A stretch of DNA of 64,000 nucleotides from Cinnamomum chago (Eukaryota > Streptophyta > Magnoliopsida > Laurales > Lauraceae). The stretch covers positions 30,511,001 through 30,575,000 of the forward strand of contig CP142461.1 of NCBI GenBank assembly GCA_038049695.1, in the 5' to 3' direction. The position numbers and the translations under genes are program-made. The notes beneath the pieces were generated by a model. That model saw only the letters and a list, made by a program, of their open reading frames with translations. It had not been told where the DNA came from and searched no databases. This document shows positions 1 to 10,059 of this stretch, one piece after another. The stretch's first letter is position 1. The number at the start of each line of letters is the position of its first letter.

Positions 1-62
1 AGCCCCAAATTCAGTAGGTAGGTAGGGCCCATCTAGATCTTTGATCCCCAACCTCATCCCCA

Positions 63-70
<8 letters not shown>

Positions 71-120
<50 letters not shown>
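71..120. repeat. (TA)n microsatellite
   Basis: An uninterrupted TA run directly abuts the left end of the fold-back element at 121-585. A shorter TA run follows that element at 586-601. The paralogous site at about 26432-26445 has a single short TA run. Confidence 0.95.
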
Positions 121-122
<2 letters not shown>

Positions 123-585
123 AGTTCTATTGGCACTACACTTCAGTCTCTCCACGCCGCAAAGAAAAAAAATCCATTTCCTAAACTACCCCTCCTCCTT
201 TCCCTCTCTCCCTCCACCCTCTTCCTCTCCCTATCCCACCCCACCCCACCCTCCCAGTCTTTGGCGGCGAGGGATCCCCGACCGACCGGCCAACAAGCGG
301 CCTCCCTCCCCTCTCTCCCTCTTTCTTGAGGGAGGAATAAAGAGGGAGAGGGGGAGAAAATAGAGGAAGGAGGGAGGAAGAAAGAGGGAGAGGGGAGGAG
401 GGAGGCCGTTGGCTGGCCAGCCGTGGGCTGCTTGCTGGGGATCCCTCCCCACCGGAGACTGGGAGGGTGGGGTGGGGTGGAAGAGGGTGGAGGTAGAGAG
501 GGAAAGGGGGGAGGGGTAGTTTAGGAAATTAGTTTTTTTCTTTGCAGTGTGGAGAGACAGAAGTGTGGTGCCAATAGAACTCCCC
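121..585. mobile_element. Fold-back MITE in a TA tract
   Basis: The left end GGAGTTCTATTGGCACTACA is matched by the reverse complement of the right end (GGAGTTCTATTGGCACCACA). Complementarity continues through most of the element, including pyrimidine-rich stretches on the left and purine-rich stretches on the right, so it is close to one long hairpin. It has no coding capacity. It sits inside a TA microsatellite, and the paralogous locus near 26432 lacks it, which shows insertion after duplication. The superfamily is unclear: a TA target duplication would fit Tc1/mariner or PIF/Harbinger-like elements, but TA cannot be distinguished from the microsatellite. Confidence 0.8.
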
Positions 586-1514
586 ATATATATATATATA
601 TTCATCATCTACGTTGTTTGTCACCAATTATTATCATTGCAACTAATAAAATAAATTGCGACTTAACATACAAGTGATAGATAAAATAAAAGAGAAGCTG
701 GGTTGTAATTTCTTAAACAAACAAGTTTCAAGCATACATTTTCCTATACCAACTAGTCCCTCTTGGTAATGACTTTGTCACTACAATTTAGAAAAAGAAG
801 TAATAAATAATTATAATTTACTCCAAAAATGATGAAATCAAGATAGCTAGAAGGTTGATCAAAGGAAACTGTAAAACTTTATAAGGAGACTCATCATAAA
901 AAGAACTTCTTTCAACAGGCTCTAGTCATTTTCAAAGGCCATTAAAAATATATTTTAGCACATTAGTGTCCATACTGATAGTACAAGCCAAGAAAAAGAG
1001 AGGCGAGTGAGAACAAGGAGCAAATCTGTGGGGGAAAAAAGGGAAAGAGAGAGAAGCAACAGATCTAGTGACTTTTGTAAAACATGAAATGAAAAGAAAA
1101 TAGAGAGAAGGAGAGAAGAAAAGAGCAATAGATCTGAAGGGGGGAAAGAAACAAAGAGAAGAGAGAAGAGAACAACATGAAAGAGATGATTTTAGAGTGG
1201 AAGGAAAAGAGAGGATCTTGTGTTTGGATCTTCCAGGGGATTTCAGTAGGAAAAGCTCTTTTCTTCCACCTATAAGAGAGAGAGGTGTTATACCTGATGG
1301 TGCCTCTACTATTGTGTCATCTTCTTTTCTCCTCCTTCCTCTAATTCACTCTATTTCCTCTTCTTCCACTGCCTCTACTCCTCTCGACTTAAATAGGGTA
1401 GACCGTCAGTTGTCTTAACTTTTTAGGGAGAACTTCAAATTAGTCCCGATTCAATGAATATAAAAAAATAAAATCCTATCATTTTTATATTTTTTTTTAC
1501 TTTTATTTTTTAAA

Positions 1515-2018
1515 GGGGTTTTTACCAAAAGCATCCACAAATATCCCTATGCCTCCAAAAGCATCATCAAATATATGTAATGCCCAAAAGCATCTTATAC
1601 AACATATTTTATTTTTTTTTAGACGAAATTGCCCTTCACTTTGTCTCTCGTGAGCTTAAGACATGACACTCGCGAGCTCGAGACATAACACTCGAAAACT
1701 CAGGATTATGTATCTATATATGTGTCCAACATCATTCACGAGCACATGTATGAATTGAACATTAACATAATTATGTCGTGATGCCAAGAAACAACTTGCA
1801 ATGTCGAGAAGAGACTTAACAGTTCAATAGTTAAAGTTAACAAAACTATGATACATGGAGGTGCATTTAGATTGACTAACAATTTTGAATCTGAATGAAT
1901 GATTTCTGTAAATGTATGAGTTCAGCCATTCTATTATGAGTTTATTTAATAATGAATGCAGTCACTTCCTACAATTTGTTGAGATTTTGCTTTAAAAAGT
2001 CTATTTTTCTCATTTTTA

Positions 2019-2056
<38 letters not shown>

Positions 2057-2352
2057 ACAAAAATCTGTGCTCCGCTCCATTCCATAGTCGTATCCCTCCT
2101 TTTACTTCAGTCATGGAGATGATTACCTTCGAAGTTGAGGATGTTTTTCCTCAACGTTTATTACTTTAGAATATGGGTTTAAAATAAATGTTAACTATTT
2201 ATAATGTCTAGAATAAACTAATAGGTTCGAAATTGAAATAAAAATGACAATTCTCGAAATACTTCAATGTGCAAATGCGGGCATTACAATATGTATTTGA
2301 GGATAGTTTTAGAGGCGTAAGGATATTTGTGGATGCTTTTGGTAAAAATCCC
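1515..2352. mobile_element. Non-autonomous TIR element, MULE-like
   Basis: The left end GGGGTTTTTACCAAAAGCAT and the reverse complement of the right end GGGATTTTTACCAAAAGCAT begin inverted repeats of roughly 75 bp. Both sides are flanked by TTTTTAAA (1507-1514 and 2353-2360), an apparent 8-bp target duplication in A/T-rich sequence where a ninth base could be hidden. Long TIRs favour Mutator-like, while 8 bp would fit hAT. An internal poly(A) run lies near 2020-2054. It carries no transposase. A partial copy (left arm) is at 27309-27450, and unit 2 near 11085 lacks it. Confidence 0.75.
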
Positions 2353-2529
2353 TTTTTAAAACTTAGATTAGAAATGTCCACGAAGAAGTTTTTCTATGAT
2401 GAGGACAAGTTGATTGCTAATTGATCAAGAGATAAGATAGCAACTAATTTAATAACAAATCATTTACAGCCTTTTTTTACAAAAAATGACATAGGACACC
2501 AAAATATGTTAAGAACTTTATGCATTTAG

Positions 2530-2815
2530 TTTGATTGGTAATTTCTATTAAGAATGATAAATCTGAACCAAAAGATTCACTCTTGACTTGCAATTTATTT
2601 TAAGAATGATGAATCTTAACCATAAGATTCACTTTTGATTTGTATTCTATTTTAAGAATGATGAATCTGAACCATAAGATTCGGTTTTGATTTTGTAGTT
2701 TATTTTAAGAATGGGATGAATCTAAACCACAAGATTCGGTAGATTTGCAGTTTATTTTTAGAATGATATATTTGAGCTATAAGATTCATTCCTAACTTAT
2801 TTTAGGAATGGAAGA
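2530..2815. repeat. Minisatellite, about 55-bp unit
   Basis: About five imperfect tandem copies of a unit containing AAGAATGATGAATCTGAACC and AAGATTCACTTTTGATTTGT. The same array is longer, about eight or nine copies, in duplication unit 2 at 11270-11715. Confidence 0.8.
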
Positions 2816-3010
2816 AAACATGTCTAAGGGGGTGTTTGGGTACAAGAAGAATAAAATATATGTAGATTGAAATATTGACAAGACTTTCTATTTGCCTGAT
2901 TCATTAGTCACTTTTTTTTTTCAAACTTACTTTATTTGAAATTTAAATCTATTTCCTTTTACCAAAAATTAGCGGCAATCCATTTACTTCTCATCCAGAA
3001 ACCTATATAT

Positions 3011-3560
3011 AGCAAGGCTCTCCCAAGCTCGAGCTTAAGATAAGATTTCGTAAGCTCATGCTTGTGGGGCTCGGCTTTGGACCAAATAGACCAAACGCAT
3101 GACCCCCCTGAATTGCACATGTCCACCAACTTTCAGTCAGATCCGAATTTACTGGACCATTGGATCGACTATGTGTCAATCCGAATGGACTATTGACCGT
3201 TAAACTTTTGGGCCAATATGGAGATGTTTGTGGTGGGGCCCACCTGGGAACCCTCATGGGGATGGGGATGAGAATGGGGGGAATTTCAAGGACTCCCTGG
3301 GACTCCCCTCTCCGCAAAAAATTAGCTCCAACCATGATTTTTATCATCTCCATATGGGCTTAAATGTTTAATGGTCAATAGTTCATTTGGATTGGTACAC
3401 GGTCTATCCAACGGTCCAGTAAATTCAGATCTGATCAAAAGTTGGTGGACATGTGCAATTCAGGGGGGTCAAGTTTGGTCCATTTGGGTGGACCATGGGT
3501 GGGACCCACAAGTGTGAGTTTATGAAATTTTATCCTAAGCTTGAGCTTAAGAGAGTCTTG

Positions 3561-3564
<4 letters not shown>
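3011..3564. mobile_element. Fold-back MITE, long arms
   Basis: The left arm begins GCAAGGCTCTCCCAAGCTCG. The right arm, read as reverse complement, begins GGCAAGACTCTCTTAAGCTC. Homology between the arms extends about 230 bp each, leaving a short centre. It is flanked by TA-rich sequence on both sides. It is related to elements at 4001-4506, 9771-9999 and 12051-12273, which share the CTCTCCTAAGCT terminal core. It is non-coding. Confidence 0.75.

Positions 3565-3607
<43 letters not shown>
3564..3607. repeat. (TA)n microsatellite
   Basis: A pure TA run sits exactly between two different inverted-repeat elements (3011-3564 and 3608-3985), so both appear to have used the same TA tract as target. 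Confidence 0.95.
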
Positions 3608-3612
<5 letters not shown>

Positions 3613-3985
3613 ATATTCAGGTGAGAACTAGTTCTCACATATTATATGAAAACTTTCTTGCGGGGCCCAATTGTGTGCCCCATTTGGGGATGGGACCAAG
3701 GGGGATGGAAAGATCTATGTGAGACCACGCCAAGTATCAAGTTTGACCCCAGACCTATGCCACTAACCCCTTCATCCGTGGCCCACAAGTTAAATGGCTT
3801 CATATTAAACCCTTAATCCAACAGTTCAGTCCATTCGAATGTGTGTTAATCCTTGGGAATAGTGACTATTAAGGGGTTCCCTATTGGTTGCTAGGTTTGG
3901 ATGGGTTGGTAATTGGGGCCCACAAAAAAGTTCTCATATAATAGGTGATAACTAGTTCTCACTTGAATATACTTGAATATTTCCC
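3608..3985 (-). mobile_element. Mutator-type MITE, copy 1
   Basis: Inverted ends GGGTAATATTCAGGTGAGAA (left) and, as reverse complement, GGGAAATATTCAAGTATATT (right) are followed by an ACTAGTTCTCA motif on both arms. The interior contains GGGGATGGGACCAAGGGGGA and GTGAGACCACGCCAAGTATC, which recur in reverse orientation at 12745-13119. The flanks are TA-rich here, so no target duplication can be read, but copy 2 has a clear 9-bp one. It is non-coding. Confidence 0.75.
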
Positions 3986-4000
3986 ATATATATATGTGGA

Positions 4001-4506
4001 CAAGGGTCTTCTAAGCTAAAACTTAGGATAAAATTCTATCCAAATGGACCAAACACATGATCTCCTCGAAATGCACATGTCAACCAACTTTGGGTCAGAT
4101 CCAAATTTACTGGATTGTTGAATCGACCATGTATCGATCTGAATGGACTATTGACCATTAAACTTTTGGGGCCCAGATGGAGATGATAGAAATCACGGTT
4201 GTGACTGATTTTTTTAGAGAGAAGAGGGTCTGAGGGAGTCATTGAAATCCCCCAATCCCTATCCCCATGTGTAGAGGCAGACCCAGAAAATGGAACTAGG
4301 GGGCCCAAATGAAAACTATTAAAAGAAAATTCAAAAATTATAATGGGGAAAATAAAAAAATCACTTAAGTTCTAGTGGTAAAAAATAACATTTTGAAAAC
4401 TTAAGGGGGCCATTGGACCCCCCTTGGCCTATACGTAGGTCCACCAGTGCGCATGTGGTCCCCAAATGGGCCCCACCACACACTTGAGCTTAGGAGAGCT
4501 ACCCCC
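4001..4506. mobile_element. MITE of the CTCTCCTAAGCT group, diverged
   Basis: The left end CAAGGGTCTTCTAAGCTAAA and the reverse complement of the right end GGGGGTAGCTCTCCTAAGCT are related to the fold-back at 3011-3564. Internal text such as GAATGGACTATTGACCATTA matches that element and the remnant at 8861-9413. It ends in a short TA run. Its interior is disrupted around 4270-4440 by unrelated A-rich sequence. Confidence 0.6.
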
Positions 4507-6200
4507 ATATATATATATATATCATATCTGTGTGTGTGTCCATCACCATATGGTGAAAAGAGACATCTTGGATGGGCCCATATGTCAAGTTTGAGGTCAA
4601 TCCCATGCCTCCAAATAAGATTCTGACCCTCAATCCATTCAAATAGGTGTTCAATGTAATTTAGGGGGTCTCACGTATGTAAATGGTTCGAATGGATCAT
4701 AAAGTAAGCCCCATTATGTTGTTAGTCCCATTGTAGAACTTCACTTCTTGAACTCGGGATTTCTCACAGCTTCAAGAGTCCGGACTCCCAATACACTCAC
4801 ACATGGATTGGAACTCATCCCAATTTTGGGCTTTTCCAAACATTTTACGTTCTTGGATTGAATAACGATCGGGAGAAGGAAGAAAAAAAAAAAAACACAA
4901 GCTTCTAGAACCATAAGAGTATCTAAAAGAAAGGGCTAGAACTATCTAATTAGAATGATACTTGCGCCTATCAACACCAGATTCACCCTTCCCATCCTAT
5001 TGGTGGTTTCTATGGACTGAGCCTCAAAAATGGTTTGGTGAAAGATCCATGTGCATAATCAAATTGTCAGACTCTCCTTTTTACCACATTGTGGCCCACC
5101 ACTGGATGGTATCTACAAGTTATGCTAGCTTCAAAGAGGCTCCTAAACATATCAAACTTAGACCTAAGATCTATGTAAGTTTGAGAACCAGATCAGCCTT
5201 GGATTTAGTTGTAGAGAGCCCGAAGCCCGGCTAACCCAAATAAGATATACAATTTAATCAAAAACATCTTTATTAATGAGATAAAGACTCAAACACATGC
5301 ACTTTCTCACACACATACATGTCTCAACCAACTTAGCTACTGCTTAGAGCTGATAGTGGAAGCCTTTTTTATTTTATATAAACGTTATCCACCACCGTTC
5401 TCGGGCCTTACCTTTTTCAAGGGGTCGGGCCATGCACTATGCCACTGAACCAAAACGTCTAATATTATTGATTCTTTCTACTCAAGCAGTATAATAAATC
5501 TTTAATATAGAAATTTAGAATATTTCATTTTTAAGTATTTGGTCTATGTTTTATTTAGATGATTGCCTAGTTTGCAGCTATAATTAACTAAAGTCTTCAT
5601 CTACTTATTAATTGAGTGAGTGTTTAATTTATAATTTATGGTCTTCATTATCTCAATATATAATTTTTAAAATGAAAGTGAAAAAAATGCAACCGTACTC
5701 AACACGGCTACGATGCTAGTTATTATATATAAAGATTGGGCGATTTGATTTGGAAATTGAGATTCAATTTTGCAATTGTTTTGGATTTTCCTTTTTTTTT
5801 TTCTTTTTGGTAGGAAATATGTTATGTATATGTATTGTTATACACCATACAAATCTATCTTCAAGAGAGAGAGAGAGAGGTATTTTAGCGATTTAATTTA
5901 CATTGGTGAAACCCAATTAAACAGCAAGATTTGGTCTAAAATTCTTAAATACCATGTTTCCTACCAAAATTGAAAACTTTAAATTAAAAGTGTCAACCAT
6001 TCTAACTGACATGCACGAGATCCTATAATGGTGGGCTTTCATCATCATCACCACCATCATCATCATTGTCATCATTATCATCTCGTTATAAATAACACCA
6101 AATTATAATGTGACATTGATAATTGTGGATCTAGCTCTTAAAAGACCCAATCAATCAATTATCAACCTCTTATTGTTAAAATAAGATGAATAGTTTTTCC
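4507..6200. other. Intergenic, no gene recognised
   Basis: AT-rich sequence with short simple repeats: TA/TG at 4507-4540, a CAT/CAC run near 6040-6080 and poly(T) near 5790. An open frame at 4962-5234 resembles no family I know and lacks codon or context support. No RNA gene was recognised. Confidence 0.6.
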
Positions 6201-6209
6201 TAAAAAAAT

Positions 6210-8330
6210 ATTAATGAATCTATTTGATTGTTTTTTTTTTTTTTATCTAAAACCTTAAATTGTAGACGATCAATTGAGTGTGCCTTAATGAAAAAAGTAA
6301 TGATATTTGCCTTAACGAAGAAAGTTAAGTAAGACTATAATCTTTAATAGCTTAGAAATCATTTTATTTCATTTTTATGAAATTTACTTAGTGATTTATA
6401 AATATATTTTTTTTAAATAAATATTTTTTATGTAGCTAACCGTGGGTGCGCACTAAGTTGAAATAATGTGGGCTCCTTTTGCTAGTGGTATATACATTTC
6501 ATTGAAGTTGATTAGGTCTAATGACAAAAGAAGCTTATTGTGAAGAGATGATGACAAAAATGAATCATGGGTCCCACTTGGACGTATACAATCATCTTGC
6601 TTAGCTTCAAAATCATATTTGCATGGCTTTGGACTTTGTCCGGCTTGATTGAGTCTAGACTTAGACTTGAATATGGATTCAAGTCACTTGTCTCAGCTAG
6701 TTGGGACTAGACCTTTTTTAGTCCTACTGCAGACTAATTATTGGTATGGCCTATCCCGATAATAAATTATAGGTATGTGCTTAACATTGGGCCCATAGGA
6801 TGTGCTCAGACGCAACTCTTGAGCCTCTTAGATGAATCTGGACCCAGGGCTTGTTTATTTCTGACAAGAATATACTATGCTGGAGGATTTTGGACATAAT
6901 GTGACATCTTGTTTTTTGGCATTTTCAAATGTCATGTTTCTTCTTTAGAATTTCTGAATTCGAGCCACATAAAAGATCTTAAATGACCCTTGGGAATCTA
7001 GGAATTCCAACTCCTTTAACTTTCGGTAAGATTTCTGGATGCTCAAGCTCAAGGGAGCATTTAGGAATTCCACTATGTCTGGAAATTTAGAATTTGGAAT
7101 TCCTAGAATTCCAACAAAGAAACAGCCCATAAGAATTATGCCGTTTTGTTTGTTGAGGGTTTCATGCACGACCCTTGCAAATTGACATTTTTTTGTTCCC
7201 TTGCATGACACATGGGACACATGGGACACCAGTCGCTAATTTTGTAATGTTGTGACTTGCCCCAACACATTCCAATGGATACCTATTAATAAAATAATAT
7301 AATTAAATGTATAAATTTATTAGATATTTAAGAATCACATTATAATGAAAAGAAGTTTTTACTCACCAATTCTATTGTACATACAATTCTCTTCTCATCT
7401 TATCAATTTTGTTTTAATTACAATTTCTCTCTACCACACATCACCAACATTCGTATAAATTCAAAGAAGACTTTTACTTATCAATTCTATTCTACATTTT
7501 TGATATCTTACGTTCTCTCTCTAGCTTGATCGAAGAGCATTATTTTCAAATACAAGATGATCACCATTGTAGGGATTGAGACCGAGTGGCATCTCCCCTC
7601 CAAAAGCAATAAAAATGACTAATAAGAAATAGAACAAAAACTGCCATGTTGCAATTCTCCGTCTTTGCAATTCTCCATCTTTGTGTAGGCATCCAATACC
7701 TCATCTACCGGTTGATCCAAGCAGAGACTATCCCTGAATCACTTAAAAGAGATTTTTTTAGACAACCAGCTTTTGAATGAATATATGCCGAGTATTAGGC
7801 ACAAAAGATATCAAAGCTGTTTCTCCTTCTGAAGAAGGAAGGACAAGTCGGTCCACATGGGATACTGAGGTACTCGAGCTTAAATAGATCCATTATGCTT
7901 CTGTGGATGCTTTTGTTTACTTGGAGATTGACAAGTGTTTATTGATGTGGAGTTGTGCATGCATTGGCAAGTGTTTAATCTGCAAAACAAACAAGACAAC
8001 GAACGAGTATAAATACAAAGGAACACATAGCACCAAGAGCAAATAAAGAAGAGGACAACAAAAGAGGGTGTTTTAATGATTAGAAAGTATTCAAAACGTG
8101 ATTAATGCCTACTGTAATAATGATGTAAAGTTGTTTGATGTAAAGTCCCCTCATGTGAGTTTCTGGAGACAGAGCTATACATGTGGACTCCACCTTAGCA
8201 TTTTGGGTACGCCAATAGGGGCTCATAAACAAAGCTGTGCAGGTACGCCAATGGGGCCCAAAGCGGACAATATTATACCGGATAAGCTGGGTCATGACAA
8301 TTGGTTTCAAAGTTGAGAACGGCTCTCCTA
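6210..8330 (+). repeat. Segmental duplication, unit 1 right part
   Basis: It is colinear with 12640-13972 plus 23896-24960, the two halves of unit 2 separated by the copia element. Anchors include GATGTGGGCTC, TTGAATATGGATTCAAGT, the CATTGGGCCCATAGGA site at about 6786 and AACACATTCCAATGGAT. The CATTGGGCCCATAGGA site is the unoccupied counterpart of the copia target. No conserved reading frame was recognised. Confidence 0.75.
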
Positions 8331-8349
8331 TGAGGGTGCTCATGTGGCC

Positions 8350-8483
8350 TTGATTACATTTTTCTGGCGGCGGAAATGAAAAATAACCGCTGAAGGCAAC
8401 TATTAACGGCGGTTCCTTAAAACCGCCGCTATATTCACGAGCTTTTTATTTGTTAGCAATTTTGTATGAAGTTTTTAGTAGTG
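8350..8483 (-). mobile_element. CACTA-type transposon terminal fragment
   Basis: Read on the minus strand, the fragment begins at 8483 with CACTACTAAAAACTTCATAC, a CACTA terminus. Subterminal GGCGGTT and AACCGCC motifs (AACGGCGGTTCCTTAAAACC near 8413) form a palindrome typical of plant CACTA subterminal regions. The other end and any transposase are missing, so this is a remnant. Confidence 0.6.
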
Positions 8484-8563
8484 GTTTCTCAAGCGCACAC
8501 TTTGGGTTTCCATTCTCGATAAGTCTTAAAGGGAAAATTCCTTGATAGGCTCCTCAACGGAAG

Positions 8564-8621
<58 letters not shown>
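8564..8621. repeat. Compound (TA)n(GA)n microsatellite
   Basis: A TA run of about 22 bp is immediately followed by a GA run of about 36 bp. A second TA run lies at 8832-8854. Confidence 0.9.
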
Positions 8622-8623
<2 letters not shown>

Positions 8624-8860
8624 ACAAAACTCCCCGGACGTTTTTCACAAAAAAAGGCCCCTCTTTTAGCCAATAAAAGTGTGACACATGTCATCAAGGA
8701 TACACTTATCCATTCTCTCTCCTAAATATTCTCCTACAAATGTGGATCTTTTATAGATTCTCTTGAATCATTGGCTATTAGATCGGGGCAGAAACTCCCC
8801 TTTTGAGATAGGGGAGTTTTTTAGAATTTCTCATATATATATATATATATATATGAACTT

Positions 8861-9413
8861 TCATGTGCATCTATTCCTCACCATGTTACAATGAGGGAAA
8901 CATAGTGGGGCAGACTTTATGATCCTTCTGAACCATCCACAAACATGGGACCCATGAGTTACAATGGGTCCATCAAGTTTTCATTGATCTAAATGGATTG
9001 GACCATTGGATCGATAGTCAAATTTATTCTTTACTGTAAAATTATTAAATTTATGGGACACGAATAAGAGGGTTAGAGGTATGGGATTGATACCCAACTT
9101 GATATATGGGCCCATCCATGATGTATCTTTCCATCCCCCAAGTCCCATGATTAGTGGGGCCTTAGATGAGCCCCATCGAGTTTGTCCCTCACTATATGGT
9201 GAGTGATGGATGACATGATTACTGTGAACCGATCCGAATGGACTGTTGAGCATTAAAGTTTTGGGGCCCAGATAGAGATGATAGAAACCATGATTGGGGC
9301 TAATTTTTTGCAAAGAAGAGGGCCCCACGGTCTCCTTCAAATCCCCCTATCCCCTTCCCCATGTGAGTCCTCAAGTGGGCCCCACCACACACTTGAGCTT
9401 ACCTTTGCTTACC
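8861..9413. mobile_element. Composite MITE remnants
   Basis: The left part (CATGTGCATCTATTCCTCACC) resembles the terminus of the palindromic element at 40500-40671. The right part (TTTTGGGGCCCAGATAGAGA through CACACTTGAGCTTACC) matches the right half of 4001-4506. A phrase near 9072 (GGGTTAGAGGTATGGGATT) recurs near 25388. I read this as two or more decayed elements in one place. No coding sequence was seen. Confidence 0.5.
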
Positions 9414-9770
9414 TTATATATATAAACTAATGAATTTTAAAATTGAACATGAGGGTTTTGTGAAGGTGAAAAGCAACATTAGCTAATTTTAGGAATAAAT
9501 TTTGTTAGCATTGCTAGGGATTCAATATTTCAATTCCAAGAAACAAGTGTGCCCTTTATAGATTTGGGTCACACATGTTGGGTTGCAATTCTTGGTCCGA
9601 CTCACTAACTGAACCTAAAAAAAAAAAATCTTGGCTCCGACACTGGCCATGTTCATGGCCCACACTAAACCCACCCTGTTGACATCCATATAATCAAAAT
9701 CGAATACAAATACTTGGCTGCAATATATACCAATGGAGTTAGGATTAGGGATATTGTTGGTGTAGTTTAC

Positions 9771-9992
9771 CTTATCTTAAGCTGAAATAGTGCTGGTCCC
9801 ACAAATCTAAGTTGATTATATTTGTTTTTTGCATGAATGAACTAGAAAATCCAGTTCTTATTGGATTTATCTAGATTTTGCAGATGATCATTATGCAAAA
9901 AAAAAAAAAAAAAAAAGATAATCGACCTTGATTTGTGGGACCAGCATTGTTTCAACTTAAGATAAGGTAAGCTTCAGCTTAGGAGAGCTGGC

Positions 9993-9999
<7 letters not shown>
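9771..9999. mobile_element. Fold-back MITE copy
   Basis: Arms TTATCTTAAGCTGAAATAGT and the reverse complement of AACTTAAGATAAGG pair over about 75 bp each, around a centre containing TGCATGA and a poly(A) run. An additional right terminus AGCTTAGGAGAGCTGGCCC is present without an equally long left one. It is homologous to 12051-12273. It is followed by a TA run at 10000-10036. Confidence 0.7.

Positions 10000-10036
<37 letters not shown>
10000..10036. repeat. (TA)n microsatellite
   Basis: A pure TA run abuts the right terminus of the fold-back element. Confidence 0.95.
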
Positions 10037-10039
<3 letters not shown>

Positions 10040-10059
10040 ATGGTCATCTGGTGCGCAAG

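Larger units (their letters stand above)
1..2995 (+). repeat. Segmental duplication, unit 1 left part
   Basis: The non-inserted parts of this stretch recur twice more. 600-1500 matches 10330-11070 and 26445-27290, 2365-2995 matches 11090-11905, and the first 70 bases match 26345-26440. Shared anchors include the text around the motif AGATGATTTTAGAGTGGA and the tail ATTAGCGGCAATCCATTTAC. No conserved protein was recognised: the short frame at 1197-1418 has a diverged counterpart at 10770-10976 (start MEGKERI versus MDGKERI) but resembles no family I know. Two elements present here, at 121-585 and 1515-2352, are absent or partial in the other copies. Confidence 0.8.

Noticed and set aside
64-608. 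Overlapping open frames rich in Ile-Tyr or Ser-Pro-Leu around 64-363, 66-329 and 231-608
   Set aside because: They are produced by the TA microsatellite and the pyrimidine/purine-rich arms of the fold-back element. There is no family resemblance and no gene context.
1197-1418. Frame conserved in part between units (1197-1418 and 10770-10976)
   Set aside because: Similarity is at the DNA level from the duplication. The frames end differently, and the opposite strand is equally open at 10637-10891.
4962-5234. 90-codon open frame
   Set aside because: No recognisable family, no conserved counterpart and surrounded by repeat remnants.
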